A stretch of 64,000 nt of DNA, taken from NCBI GenBank assembly GCA_021846275.1, contig JAJZBZ010000005.1, positions 1 to 64,000 of the forward strand. The letters are read 5' to 3'. This DNA is from Acidobacteriota bacterium. Its GTDB lineage: Bacteria; Acidobacteriota; Terriglobia; Terriglobales; Acidobacteriaceae. Position numbers and translations under genes: made by a program. The notes under the pieces are model-generated. The model was not told the DNA's origin, did no database searches, and saw only the letters and a program-made list of their open reading frames with translations. Positions within the stretch are counted from its first letter, which is position 1. Each line of letters opens with the position of its first letter. Positions 63,951 to 64,000 of the stretch are shown piece after piece.

Positions 63951-64000
63951 CTACTCCCACTCGATGGTGCCGGGCGGCTTGGAGGTGATGTCGTAGACGA
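63951..64000 (-). CDS. guaA: GMP synthase, C-terminal end
   Basis: The last 15 codons and stop of a minus-strand gene give VYDITSKPPGTIEWE followed by TAG, the conserved C-terminus of glutamine-hydrolysing GMP synthase. The rest lies beyond the window edge. Three bases separate it from the GT4 gene start. Confidence 0.9.
   Translation of the reverse strand, partial: VYDITSKPPGTIEWE

Overview
The window is high-GC bacterial chromosome. The gene set (a GWxTD lipoprotein-like protein, a carboxypeptidase-regulatory-domain surface protein, a giant secreted protein with phage tail-spike domains, ComM, membrane pyrophosphatase, dense small intergenic repeats) suggests an Acidobacteriota (Terriglobia-like) soil organism. 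This is inferred from gene families, since no rRNA is present.

Layout. 0-8 kb: a degenerate sigma-54-activator-like regulator, a MacAB-type efflux pair (ATPase plus adaptor, minus strand), a GWxTD protein and a carboxypeptidase-regulatory-like secreted protein. 8.1-12.4 kb: tRNA-Lys(CTT), then a minus-strand polysaccharide block (polytopic membrane protein, Wzx-like flippase, Wzz-like chain-length protein). 12.9-16.1 kb: Hsp20 and ClpB. 16.3-18.3 kb: a two-gene cassette (sigma region-4-like protein plus zinc-ribbon peptide) and an XRE/S24-like regulator that appears to lack protease residues. 18.5-25.8 kb: a fused E1 alpha/beta 2-oxoacid dehydrogenase, a proton-pumping pyrophosphatase, a GT2 glycosyltransferase and a small unknown gene.

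26-48.6 kb, all plus strand, is the unusual part. It starts with a 2,877-residue Sec-signal protein built from phage tail-fibre and pectin-lyase-like modules. A phage-type virion module follows: terminase large subunit, portal, prohead protease, coiled-coil scaffold candidate, major capsid protein, head-tail connector, small head/tail proteins, an 800-residue tail/baseplate candidate and a small XhlA-like membrane protein. A HipA-like kinase and a DUF3037 protein sit between terminase and portal. No integrase, repressor, replication gene, tape measure or endolysin is visible. Almost every gene end in this module is followed at once by an array of degenerate heptamers (GTCAGNN, then its complement) or by a longer structured repeat. 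From 45.5 to 52.9 kb these become a mosaic of four repeat families in a fixed order.

49.1-64 kb is ordinary chromosome: a truncated 3-hydroxyacyl-CoA dehydrogenase domain, comM, the rpsP-khpA-rimM-trmD ribosome/tRNA cluster, a homocysteine S-methyltransferase, an acyl-CoA dehydrogenase, aspS, hisS (with an in-frame amber codon at codon 36), a secreted protein, a GT4 glycosyltransferase and the 3' end of guaA.

Throughout, third-codon-position choice follows the DNA strand: plus-strand genes favour G-ending and minus-strand genes C-ending codons, so the plus strand is G-rich. A few patches break this rule (16.2-18.3, 26.0-27.7 and about 52.9-54.06 kb).
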